This document shows positions 32,091 through 38,778 of a stretch of DNA of 64,000 nt, one piece after another. The stretch spans positions 1,240,001 through 1,304,000 of the forward strand of contig NZ_AP018771.1 in the NCBI RefSeq assembly GCF_019703545.1. The letters run 5' to 3'. The DNA is from Haemophilus influenzae. GTDB lineage: Bacteria > Pseudomonadota > Gammaproteobacteria > Enterobacterales > Pasteurellaceae. The notes under the pieces are model-generated. The model was not told the origin of the DNA and did no database searches. It worked only from the letters and a program-made list of their open reading frames with translations. The position numbers and the translations under genes were made by a program. Each line of letters opens with the position of its first letter. The stretch's first letter is position 1.

Positions 32091-32209
32091 CTGCACTCCA
32101 AAAGTTGGATTAAACAACCAACTAAGGTGCAGATTTTTTATGACCAAATACAATTTTTTTCAAGCAACAAGTCATCGAGTTTTATCTTCAAAATAGTAAA
32201 AATTGTTGA
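32091..32209 (+). mobile_element. Remnant of an IS3/IS150-type element (orfA start, frameshifted)
   Basis: An ATG at 32140 reads MTKYN. After a T-run a shifted frame continues FKQQVIEFYLQNSKNC, which together resemble the N-terminus of Pasteurellaceae IS3-family OrfA. Upstream, CTGCAC ... GGTGCAG (32091-32132) looks like element terminal sequence and leader. Only ~25 codons remain, so it is non-functional. Whether insertion of the next element truncated it is not shown. Confidence 0.5.
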
Positions 32210-32477
32210 TTCCCCTGCAGGTGCTGTGTCATCTGAATTGTTACTTGTAAGTATTGTTATTGCTAGATTTGTGTAATTTTGATTTTACTCTGTATAACTA
32301 AAATCTAAAGTGCCCCCTAAATTCTATTCATTTTTGCGAATAACTATTCATCATCATTTAAGATTCAAAATTTCAATCTATGTTTTTTCAGGTAGGGAAT
32401 GATAGGGCGGTTATCTGTAAAAATAAAAATTTTCGCAGGAGATTTTTTTTTGTGAATTTAATCACTTCTAGCCACCA

Positions 32478-32590
32478 GCAAAAAAGAAAAATGTGATCTA
32501 TTTGACAAATTTTCTAATTCACAAAAGGAAGGGATAAAGCATCTTGTTTCTAATGCTTGTCGTGCAATGATGAGTGATGATTATCGCTAG
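32478..32590 (+). pseudogene. Fragment: C-terminal coding remnant of unknown origin
   Basis: An open frame without a start reads KKEKCDLFDKFSNSQKEG and ends ACRAMMSDDYR-stop. Composition looks protein-like and differs from surrounding AT-rich DNA. The family is not recognised. Confidence 0.3.
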
Positions 32591-32605
32591 TAGCTAGAGA
32601 TTAAA

Positions 32606-32797
32606 AGGTACTCCTAAGGGGACGCCCCTTTCCACGGGGTTTCAGGCTCGCAGTTTTCGGCTAATTTTTAGGTTTCTAGGCATCATCATCTTTCATCTAA
32701 AATATTAATTTTGCGGTTGTAAAAATTGAGTTGAATGTACGGTTTTGACAGGTAAAACCCATAGCGATTTTACCCCCCCCTCGTGCGTGCGCGCGTA
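32606..32797. other. Cos-like GC-rich region (candidate packaging site)
   Basis: Two distinctive blocks are separated by ~110 bases. The first is GGTACTCC followed by GGGGACGCCCC and CCACGGGGTTTC (32608-32643). The second is TTTGACAGGTAAAA, then a run of eight C and TCGTGCGTGCGCGCGTAC (32743-32797). As I recall, similar blocks occur at the cos/terS junction of many HK97-type siphophages. In an otherwise AT-rich satellite such sequence is unusual. No experimental support. Confidence 0.35.
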
Positions 32798-32896
32798 CTG
32801 GTCGCAAAACTCAATAAAAAAGGCTCAATGCACTACATCAAGCCTTTTTACATCGGTGTAACCGGTGGATTAATCCGCTTTGCTATCCGTCGTTTT

Positions 32897-33205
32897 TTAC
32901 CCTTCAACGCGCTCAATATTGAGCCGGTCAATCTGCTCTGCCACTTCCGAAAACTTATGGATTAGATAGCCGCTTACCTGATTAAATGCCTTCAAAAGTG
33001 CGGTCTGTTCTTGGGTTAAATTGGTGCCCTTGGCTAATTCATTAAATAACTTTCCACCACCTTTTAATCGCTCCACTAAATCAACACATTCCCCACGCAT
33101 TTTTAGTTTGTGGTGGAAGTCGCCCTGGTAAACTTCTAGACATTTGCGGTTACTATCATGAATTAGCTTAAATTGGCGGGAAAGCTGGCTATATTCCGCC
33201 ACCAA
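32897..33205 (-). CDS. Hypothetical satellite protein, 102 residues
   Basis: Predicted helical protein (QFKLIHDSNRKCLEVYQGDF, AKGTNLTQEQTALLKAFNQV) with no transmembrane segment or motif I recognise. Last gene of the leftward block, 21 bases after the 33227 gene, so likely co-transcribed. An uptake signal near 32997 is inside the gene. Confidence 0.55.
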   Translation of the reverse strand: MVAEYSQLSRQFKLIHDSNRKCLEVYQGDFHHKLKMRGECVDLVERLKGGGKLFNELAKGTNLTQEQTALLKAFNQVSGYLIHKFSEVAEQIDRLNIERVEG

Positions 33206-33226
33206 TGGATTGATAGATAGTTTCCC

Positions 33227-33511
33227 TTAGTATTTGTTTTTAGTCTCTCTATGCTCGTTTCCTTGCGTATTTTTAACTAAACCAAAATTGGTTTGGTTGG
33301 CATTTTTAACCGAATCATTTTTCGCTTTCGCAAATTCGCAGCCTGTTTCGCAGTTTCTTTTTATAAAGCCAGTATCATCAAGGGTTAACTGTGTTTTGTT
33401 TCGTTTCGCAGTTTCGCAATTTCTTTCGCAGTTTTGAACGTGTTTTCCATTCACTGGCGCACGATTATCTTTCCACTGTTGAAGCTGCGCCATTGGATTA
33501 GTTGGTTTCAT
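33227..33511 (-). CDS. Hypothetical satellite protein, 94 residues, Asn/Lys-rich
   Basis: A low-complexity, polar protein rich in N, K, E and C, with a repeated CETxxxFAK/NCETAK pattern (NCERNCETAKRN, RNCETGCEFAKAK). It starts MKPTNPMAQLQQWKDNRAP. It overlaps the upstream gene by 14 bases. The corresponding DNA shows repeated TTCGCAGTTTCGCA-type sequence on the plus strand. Function unknown; possibly disordered. Confidence 0.5.
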   Translation of the reverse strand: MKPTNPMAQLQQWKDNRAPVNGKHVQNCERNCETAKRNKTQLTLDDTGFIKRNCETGCEFAKAKNDSVKNANQTNFGLVKNTQGNEHRETKNKY

Positions 33512-33701
33512 TTTCTTCCCCTTTTAAAATCGTGATCACGTCTAACACTCGACCGCAAATATCAGTTTGTCCTATTTCGTGCTTACATCTGATTTTTGCC
33601 TGTAAAGCCTCTCTAAGCGTGCCATATTCGCCCGCTATGAATTGGTCGCCATTGTCATAAACAAAGATTAATTGATAGGGTAGGTTCGGTTTAATCATCA
33701 T
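33498..33701 (-). CDS. Hypothetical satellite protein, about 67 residues
   Basis: Reads MMIKPNLPYQLIFVYDNGDQ and continues with FIAGEYGTLREALQAKIRC. The start at 33701 is preferred because GGGGAGA lies at suitable spacing; a further in-frame ATG at 33719 would overlap the upstream gene more. Compact alpha/beta composition. No recognised family. Confidence 0.5.
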   Translation of the reverse strand: MMIKPNLPYQLIFVYDNGDQFIAGEYGTLREALQAKIRCKHEIGQTDICGRVLDVITILKGEENETN

Positions 33702-34062
33702 TTCTTTCAATCTCCCCATCTAAGCCACCAGCAAGATAATATTCGTTTAAGCTGGCGGTTTCTCTTAACGCATTGAGAAGATAGGCGTTTGCCTTGATTA
33801 ATCCCCCGATATGTTTCACGTTATCGTTACTCATTGCCTCCCGTGTAAAATCCTGCTCTGTGTCGGCAAGATTGCCTAGGGTTTGCATTAAATCGCCTAA
33901 GTGCATTAAGCCATATTCGATAGATTCGCAAAGATTTTCAGATTCACAGTGTAAGTCTGTTAATTTTTCCTTACTCATTGGTACAGGGATTTGCTTGTAG
34001 TTGTTAATGTCGTTAAAGTCCGCCATCTCTTGAAGTGCAGATAAAATTGATTGATTAAACAT
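33691..34062 (-). CDS. Hypothetical satellite protein, 123 residues
   Basis: An acidic helical protein (ESENLCESIEYGLMHLGDLM, GGLIKANAYLLNALRETASL) that ends YYLAGGLDGEIERNDD. It overlaps its neighbours on both sides by a few bases, typical of tightly packed phage operons. No motif recognised. Similar short acidic proteins occur in Pasteurellaceae prophage early regions, but I cannot name it. Confidence 0.55.
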   Translation of the reverse strand: MFNQSILSALQEMADFNDINNYKQIPVPMSKEKLTDLHCESENLCESIEYGLMHLGDLMQTLGNLADTEQDFTREAMSNDNVKHIGGLIKANAYLLNALRETASLNEYYLAGGLDGEIERNDD

Positions 34063-34552
34063 TTGCGCCCCCTTGTGTTACAGGTACAGAAAGGGTAGGA
34101 AGTGCCGCTAAAGTGCGGTTATTTTGAGGATTGATTCTCGCTACCACCGCAATAAAACGATAATCAGCAGATAGGCTCAAACGTGCCTGTTCTTCGGTGG
34201 TAGAATTAAGAGATATGACGCATAAGTTAAAATGCGCTTGTGTGCGATTGACGCAAAGAAATTTGTAGATCATTTCTGCGGTGTCCTGTGATAAATTTTC
34301 AGAATCTACCGCTAGACTTTCCACGGTCGGGCGGTAGAGCGTAGCAAGGTGGAAAACTGCCATCACAGGAAGACAGCCCGTCATAGACGGCTCATTACGC
34401 TCTACCATTGAGAGAATGATCGGATTTAGATTGAAAACAAAATCCGCATATTCTTTTGGTGTGCGAATGTTACGAACAAAAAAAGCACGGTCTAATGGCG
34501 TGCTGTCGTTCGCCTGTGATAGATAATTCAGCTTTCCACGGCTGGCAATCAC
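34055..34552 (-). CDS. Hypothetical satellite protein, 165 residues
   Basis: First gene of the left block, directly downstream of the palindromic repeats and a candidate promoter. It begins MIASRGKLNYLSQANDSTPL and includes FVRNIRTPKEYADFVFNLNP and a SDTAEMIYKF-like helix region. The conserved look of the N-terminus suggests a real family, perhaps a phage host-takeover or regulatory protein, but I do not recognise it. It is probably the lead gene of a 34552-to-32897 transcript. Confidence 0.55.
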   Translation of the reverse strand: MIASRGKLNYLSQANDSTPLDRAFFVRNIRTPKEYADFVFNLNPIILSMVERNEPSMTGCLPVMAVFHLATLYRPTVESLAVDSENLSQDTAEMIYKFLCVNRTQAHFNLCVISLNSTTEEQARLSLSADYRFIAVVARINPQNNRTLAALPTLSVPVTQGGANV

Positions 34553-34632
34553 TTTTTGCGACTGCGTGAATATATTGGCAAAAATATGGGGAGTTTGTAA
34601 AGTAGTTTTTGAAGGTTATTTCGATTTTTTGA

Positions 34633-34768
34633 TAGTAAAAATTTTACCCAACTTAGGAAAAAATTTTAGATGCCCTGCGCATTTTTTAATCGTTTTTATG
34701 TTGAGTTGGGTAAAAATTTTACTAAGTCAGCGTATTTTTAGCACTCTCATTGGGTAAAATTTTTACTA
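34633..34768. repeat. Three 19-bp palindromic repeats (operator or iteron set)
   Basis: The 19-mer TTGGGTAAAATTTTTACTA occurs at 34750-34768, as an exact reverse complement at 34633-34651, and at 34706-34724 with one difference. Each has a near-palindromic GTAAAAATTTTAC core. They fill the gap between the winged-helix gene and the left operon. They are good candidates for binding sites of a satellite regulator or a replication initiator. Confidence 0.75.
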
Positions 34769-34777
34769 CCTTTATAT

Positions 34778-34806
34778 ATTATAGCCATAGGCTATGTTTT
34801 TTTATT
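34778..34806 (-). promoter_or_regulatory. Candidate promoter for the left satellite operon
   Basis: On the minus strand a perfect -10 TATAAT (34783-34778) is preceded by TGGC, an extended -10-like context. No good -35 is present. The proposed start point falls within or next to the 34750-34768 palindrome, so a bound regulator would block it. Confidence 0.45.
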
Positions 34807-34885
34807 GTGTTTTTTATCTGTAAAATTATTTAAAAAATGAACGATAAATATAATTTGGTCTTTCGCAAAAAATTCGGGACAAAAG

Positions 34886-35311
34886 CTAAAATGACTTTTT
34901 CCATTTATCGCTCGGGCTTTCTGTCGCTTTGATAAATATTCCCGCCTTGTTTACATCATTTAGTGGAAAGCACGTTAAGGCATAAAGTGAGCATTGATTC
35001 TTGCCACCTTGTCGGGTAGTTTCAATAAAGCCGTTCTGTTCAAGCTCTTTTAGTCCGGTTCTTAGACTAGGGGCGGATAAGTTAAATTCTTGCTTAGATC
35101 GGCTTTGTGGTGCGGATAAATCCCCGTTATTCTTACGGTTATATTTTGCCAATAAGTGTAAAAAAGCCACTTTTGCGGAATTGCTTAAGCCTAAGAAGCT
35201 AGGGCTATTGATTACATCATGCCGTAAGGCAGTGAATGTACTGTCATTAATACTTTTTTTCAGTTCGCTACGTTTACCGCTTCTGCCTTTTCTTTCTGCG
35301 TAACCCGTCAT
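34886..35311 (-). CDS. Winged-helix DNA-binding protein of the satellite
   Basis: 141 residues. A basic N-terminus (ERKGRSGKRSELKKS) is followed by a replication-initiator/MarR-like winged helix: SNSAKVAFLHLLAKYN, then LSAPSLRTGLKELEQNGFIE as the recognition-helix region, then the wing TTRQGGKNQCSLYALT. It lies immediately beside the three 19-bp palindromes, which are plausible targets. It could be a regulator or a divergent replication protein; sequence alone does not decide. Confidence 0.65.
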   Translation of the reverse strand: MTGYAERKGRSGKRSELKKSINDSTFTALRHDVINSPSFLGLSNSAKVAFLHLLAKYNRKNNGDLSAPQSRSKQEFNLSAPSLRTGLKELEQNGFIETTRQGGKNQCSLYALTCFPLNDVNKAGIFIKATESPSDKWKKSF

Positions 35312-35390
35312 ATAATAAACCCGTTTAATTTGATAATTTAATCTTGCCTATGCCTCATATTGTAAAGCATAGGCATTTTTGTTTTATGCC

Positions 35391-36074
35391 CTATGCTGCT
35401 TTCGGTAACTGCTTACGCAAAAAGTAAAGCGCGCTTTGTTCCAGTTTGGTTTTACGTGTGTAATATTCCATGCCTAGCTTAATCATCACCGCATTTTCAG
35501 AAAGCAAATCATCAACAAGTTGTAGCTGTGCTTCGCTCAAACAATGGCGAATTTCTTCGCTGGTGGAATAGCCATTATCAATTAACCATTTCTTGCGGCT
35601 TTTACCTAATGCCACCACATAAACCAGATTATTTTCACGGCTATAAGCGCGTTCATCTTTTCGCCCTGTCGTGTCTTGAATGAACTTAATGGCTTCATTC
35701 ATGCGGTGCTGGTCGCTAGCCAATTTTCCTTTAGCAATAATCCAGTTTTTCATAGTGTTAAATTCGGCAATGTAAGCCTCTTTGAACTGCATTGCTTTCT
35801 TGCCGGTAAATCCCATCGTTAACAACGTAAACCCGTCTTGGGTCATTAAGTAGGTTGGTTGCATTTTGCCGCGTTCGTCTTTGTATTTTGACGGCTTAAA
35901 ATTGAGCCGCCAAAATTCACCGGAACAACCTAGATTTTCAATAATGCGCAAAACGTTTTTATGCTGCTTACCAAAAAACTGTGACACTTTGCGGGTGTCT
36001 GTCATTGCCACGGTTTCCTTGTGAAATACTTTAGGAAATACCGCTGTTTCATTAAGTTTTGTTAAGGTTTTCAT
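35391..36074 (-). CDS. Rha-family phage regulatory protein
   Basis: About 227 residues. An N-terminal Rha domain (MTDTRKVSQFFGKQHKNVLR, then YLMTQDGFTLLTMGFTGKKA) is followed by a C-terminal part resembling phage antirepressor-associated domains. Rha was first described in P22-like phages as interfering with growth in hosts lacking IHF. It is common in satellites and prophages. I chose MKTLTKLN at 36074 over a longer start at 36128. It sits between the TerS-like gene and the winged-helix gene, all codirectional. Confidence 0.82.
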   Translation of the reverse strand: MKTLTKLNETAVFPKVFHKETVAMTDTRKVSQFFGKQHKNVLRIIENLGCSGEFWRLNFKPSKYKDERGKMQPTYLMTQDGFTLLTMGFTGKKAMQFKEAYIAEFNTMKNWIIAKGKLASDQHRMNEAIKFIQDTTGRKDERAYSRENNLVYVVALGKSRKKWLIDNGYSTSEEIRHCLSEAQLQLVDDLLSENAVMIKLGMEYYTRKTKLEQSALYFLRKQLPKAA

Positions 36075-36159
36075 GTCGTTTTTCCTTCTAAACCCTTGCC
36101 GTTTTCTAAGCGGATCTTTATTGCTCAAAGGTGCCTTTTAATTTTTGCCCCGTAAAATG

Positions 36160-36534
36160 TCAGGTTTTGCCGGTGGATCTTTTTAATCTCTCCATTCGAT
36201 TAAATAGTTCCCTCATTCCCCACGGAATCACAAAAGGGCGTGTCGGCGGAAGCTTGATTTCTATCGGCTCGCCGGTGATTAAATCCGTGCGTTCAGTTCG
36301 CCCCCTGTAACGCGGTAAAGGTTCGCCCCGCTGTTGCATTTCCGCTTTCTCCTGCTCAATAAGCTCTACTGCTCGATAGTCATTCAATAACTCGCTAGCT
36401 TTTACGCGTAGTGTGTGCGGTTGCATTTTTTCCGCCCGTTCCTCGCCTAATACCATTTTCAGGGCGTGGGTTGCATTGCCGTTTCTTGCGTAGGCTTTGG
36501 CAAATTGCCGCCGAATTTCCCATCCGTAACCCAT
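36160..36534 (-). CDS. Small terminase subunit-like protein of the satellite
   Basis: 124 residues. The N-terminal FAKAYARNGNATHALKMVLG followed by PHTLRVKASELLNDYRAVEL fits the DNA-binding helix-turn-helix of Terminase_2-type small subunits, whose family pattern has NAT-A, a spaced basic residue, an A-x-LL and a following acidic helix. Phage satellites often carry their own TerS to redirect a helper's packaging. It is shorter than many TerS proteins (~150-180), so it could be an HTH-only derivative. The assignment is inference. Confidence 0.5.
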   Translation of the reverse strand: MGYGWEIRRQFAKAYARNGNATHALKMVLGEERAEKMQPHTLRVKASELLNDYRAVELIEQEKAEMQQRGEPLPRYRGRTERTDLITGEPIEIKLPPTRPFVIPWGMRELFNRMERLKRSTGKT

Positions 36535-36543
36535 TTATTCCCC

Positions 36544-36759
36544 CTAGATTTCCCGTAGTTGCTTTTGTGCGATTTCAATCAAGCTATCTACATTGCCTAA
36601 CTGCTCGTGAACAATCTTCCAAATATCGGCGGGGGTGTGGTTGCCTTTAAGTTGCTTCCCTTCCGCCATCGCTCCGCTGATTTCGTGTAACTTGGCTACA
36701 TAAGCCCGTGCCAGTTGTAGCGTAGGTTTTTGTTGAGTGTCGTTTTCTTGGTTTGTCAT
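36544..36759 (-). CDS. Hypothetical satellite protein, 71 residues
   Basis: A short helical protein (LQLARAYVAKLHEISGAM, HEQLGNVDSLIEIAQKQLRE). The start overlaps the stop of the upstream frameshifted gene (ATGA), showing operon coupling, and a GGAGGGG ribosome site precedes it. No recognised family. Confidence 0.55.
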   Translation of the reverse strand: MTNQENDTQQKPTLQLARAYVAKLHEISGAMAEGKQLKGNHTPADIWKIVHEQLGNVDSLIEIAQKQLREI

Positions 36760-37081
36760 TGCGCCCCTCCTAGGTCCACCACCGGCAAGGTTAAATAATC
36801 CCGTTCGGTTTTCGGGTTGGTAGCCAGTACCTCAATTTGTCGTTTCAAGTCGTCAATATCTGATAGCACTACACTCAATCTATCTAAAACGAACTCTAAG
36901 CCGTCTTTGTGAGTGAATGGGATTTGTACTTTTTTCCCATCCCCGGTGGTTGTTGTTTTGGTAATTTTGCCATCTAATGTCGCGTCTGCTATTTCGTAGA
37001 TTTCCTCAATAGCGCTGTAAATACCCCATAGCGTCGCCGTGTTGCGGATTTCTGGTTGGGTTGGTTGTTTGTATTGCTCAT
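36756..37081 (-). pseudogene. Short satellite gene with an apparent frameshift after codon ~8
   Basis: The ATG at 37081 (MSNTNNQP) runs into a stop after ~31 codons. The frame that stays open for ~100 codons downstream reads PEIRNTATLWGIYSAIEEIY, later FTHKDGLEFVLDRLSVVLSD and ends PVVDLGGAQ with a TGA overlapping the next ATG. No start codon exists in that frame. One extra base in the AACCAACCCAACCAG stretch would join them. It could be a real one-base deletion, an assembly error or a programmed shift. Confidence 0.55.
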
Positions 37082-37083
37082 TG

Positions 37084-37356
37084 TTAAAATCCCTCTATGC
37101 TCGTCTCATTGCGTTTTTGGCTTACTGTGTTTTCATGTAGAACATAAACGCCTACACGGTGGGTTAAGCCGGTGTTGTCGGTTTCCTCTCGGTAGAAGGT
37201 ATCGATTAGATAACCTTGATTGCGTAATTCTTTAATGCGTGCCGGCGGGTAATAAACGCCCATTTGTCGTAGCTCGTTGGTGCTGTGTGGGCGTTCTCTT
37301 AACCGTTCAATGGTGAATCGGCGTTGTTCGCCCGTGCTGGTGGTGGAAATAATCAT
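37084..37356 (-). CDS. Small helix-turn-helix-type satellite protein
   Basis: About 90 residues starting MIISTTSTGEQRRFTIERLR, with RPHSTNELRQMGVYYPPARI and KELRNQGYLIDTFYRE reading like a winged-helix that discriminates a restricted site. GGAGGAC lies upstream as the ribosome site, so the 37356 start is preferred over 37413. It follows the AlpA-like gene by 10 bases. Confidence 0.6.
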   Translation of the reverse strand: MIISTTSTGEQRRFTIERLRERPHSTNELRQMGVYYPPARIKELRNQGYLIDTFYREETDNTGLTHRVGVYVLHENTVSQKRNETSIEGF

Positions 37357-37366
37357 TAACGTCCTC

Positions 37367-37576
37367 CTACGCTCTCGCTTCTGCCAGTTTGGTAATGTAA
37401 GAGTTGATTTCACTTTCCAAGTAACCGACTGAATTAACCCCTAATTGAATTTTCTTTGGAAAGTCCGGGCGGTAACGTTTCGATTTAGGGTTTTGCCAAT
37501 CGGCAAAGGTGGATTTGCTTACGCCTAACATTTTCATGGTCTCAAGGCGGCGGATAATGCGATCAGTTTGATTCAT
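37367..37576 (-). CDS. AlpA-family regulator / excisionase
   Basis: 69 residues: RRLETMKMLGVSKSTFADWQ is a MerR-like helix-turn-helix, followed by PKKIQLGVNSVGYLESEI, the AlpA wing. AlpA proteins activate integrase/excision genes in cryptic and satellite elements. In Gram-negative PICIs an AlpA is the main activator. The strong palindrome at 37671-37691 is located upstream of this gene and could be its operator. Confidence 0.82.
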   Translation of the reverse strand: MNQTDRIIRRLETMKMLGVSKSTFADWQNPKSKRYRPDFPKKIQLGVNSVGYLESEINSYITKLAEARA

Positions 37577-37670
37577 TGTTTTACTCCGTACTGGTTGGAA
37601 TGGTTAAAGCCGTTTGGGGCTTCGTTGTGTCGGAGTGGATTGTAGAAAAGTGAAAATATTGAATCATCGC

Positions 37671-37691
37671 AACGAAAAAGATATTTTCGTT
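37671..37691. promoter_or_regulatory. Perfect palindrome upstream of the AlpA-like gene
   Basis: AACGAAAA (37671-37678) and TTTTCGTT (37684-37691) are exact inverted arms around AGATA. A half copy, ACGAAAA, follows at 37692. It is placed as an operator would be in the divergence-free gap ahead of alpA. A role for AlpA or a helper repressor is inferred. Confidence 0.55.
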
Positions 37692-37737
37692 ACGAAAAAA
37701 TAGGATTGATTTTTAAGGATTTTTAGCAGATATGAAA

Positions 37738-37757
37738 AACGCCCTGAAATGGGCGTT
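37738..37757 (-). terminator. Intrinsic terminator after the 308-residue gene
   Basis: On the minus strand AACGCCC pairs with GGGCGTT around ATTTCA, followed by T residues. It ends transcription coming from int and the 37764 gene before the AlpA operon. Confidence 0.75.
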
Positions 37758-37763
37758 GGTGGA

Positions 37764-38690
37764 TTATGGTTTTAGTCTTTTGTTGGCATTGGCAAAATAT
37801 TCTTCGATTGTTCGTTGTTTTAAGCCTTTTGCAGAAATATTTTCATTTTGGCGACGCTCTAAAATCTTGTCTATGATTTCACTTTGTGTCCATTTCTTTG
37901 CTCTAGTACCTACGATCTGTAAAACTTCGCCTAATAGATACATAGCATTATCTAAATCTAATTTGTTATTGTAATCTACGTCACTATCTAAACTAGCTAA
38001 AAATTCGTTTAAATGCTCTGCTTGAATAACGAAAAATGCACCATCAATTTCACCTAGCCCAGCACAAGGGTAACTAAAAGTTGTATTTTTAAATTTTTTA
38101 GTATCAATTTTTTCTCTAATTTTAGCTTTTTCTAGTTCGGGTATATCTGATTTTGCAAGTTGTTTTTTTATATCGTTACTAATTTCCTTTTGGAGCTTAA
38201 GATATTCATCGGGGCTTAGTTTAGTTTGTCTTTCTATAACTATCCCATCTTTATTCTTTACATAGAAACCATTCAGATTAAATATATCTACTATTGGTAA
38301 ACCATGTTCTTCTTTTAATTGCCATTCAAGATCTATTTTTTCATTTCCTATTAATTTTAGCTCCCATACACCAGCTCTAAATTCTCTAACATTATCATCA
38401 ATTTTTATATATTCTGTTTCACTACATCTTTGATATTCAGAATATATAAAAGGGTGACCGTCAAATCCTATGATTTCTTTTTTATTCTGTTTTATAATAT
38501 TTTCATCTGTTGTTAGATCACAAATTTTGCCAGTCCAGCTATGAGGAAAATATACTGAAACCTTAAGCTGCTCATCTACCGATAATTGTAAAACATCTGC
38601 GTTTGTTACTTTTTCGCCTAATTCAATACTTAATCGGTGGGCAGCTTCATCAATGGTGAGCCATTTTTTTAATTTATAAAATTTCTTCAT
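37764..38690 (-). CDS. Unknown 308-residue protein next to the integrase
   Basis: Begins MKKFYKLKKWLTIDEAAHRL, with a short helix-turn-helix-like segment near the N-terminus, then a mainly beta middle and a C-terminal helical part ending KGLKQRTIEEYFANANK, which resembles a DNA-binding tail. I do not recognise the family, though similar proteins sit beside P4-type integrases in Pasteurellaceae elements. It lies between int and a terminator, so it may be co-transcribed with int. A/T-rich codon use suggests recent acquisition. An accessory cargo or defence role is possible but unsupported. Confidence 0.6.
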   Translation of the reverse strand: MKKFYKLKKWLTIDEAAHRLSIELGEKVTNADVLQLSVDEQLKVSVYFPHSWTGKICDLTTDENIIKQNKKEIIGFDGHPFIYSEYQRCSETEYIKIDDNVREFRAGVWELKLIGNEKIDLEWQLKEEHGLPIVDIFNLNGFYVKNKDGIVIERQTKLSPDEYLKLQKEISNDIKKQLAKSDIPELEKAKIREKIDTKKFKNTTFSYPCAGLGEIDGAFFVIQAEHLNEFLASLDSDVDYNNKLDLDNAMYLLGEVLQIVGTRAKKWTQSEIIDKILERRQNENISAKGLKQRTIEEYFANANKRLKP

Positions 38691-38778
38691 TTGTTCAATC
38701 TTAATATTTAATCTACGGTGTTTTTAAGTAGTAAAACGCCGTCAAAAACGACCGCACTTTACCTGAGGTTTCATGAGA

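Larger units (their letters stand above)
32210..32896. other. Non-coding left part of the element
   Basis: About 690 bases with no intact gene. It contains the arm-like 13-mer (32292-32304), a C-terminal coding fragment (32478-32590) and a GC-rich cos-like stretch (32606-32797). AT-rich sequence occupies most of 32300-32470. Confidence 0.55.

Noticed and set aside
33227-33511. CRISPR-like array on the basis of repeated TTTCGCAGTTTCGCA
   Set aside because: Repeats are short, irregular and without spacers; no cas genes are nearby.
34566-34757. Plus-strand 63-residue hydrophobic frame
   Set aside because: It spans the palindromic repeats and has no coding support; the DNA is better explained as an operator or origin region.
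37732-37974. Plus-strand 80-residue frame
   Set aside because: It is antisense to the 308-residue gene, begins in its terminator and has no family resemblance.
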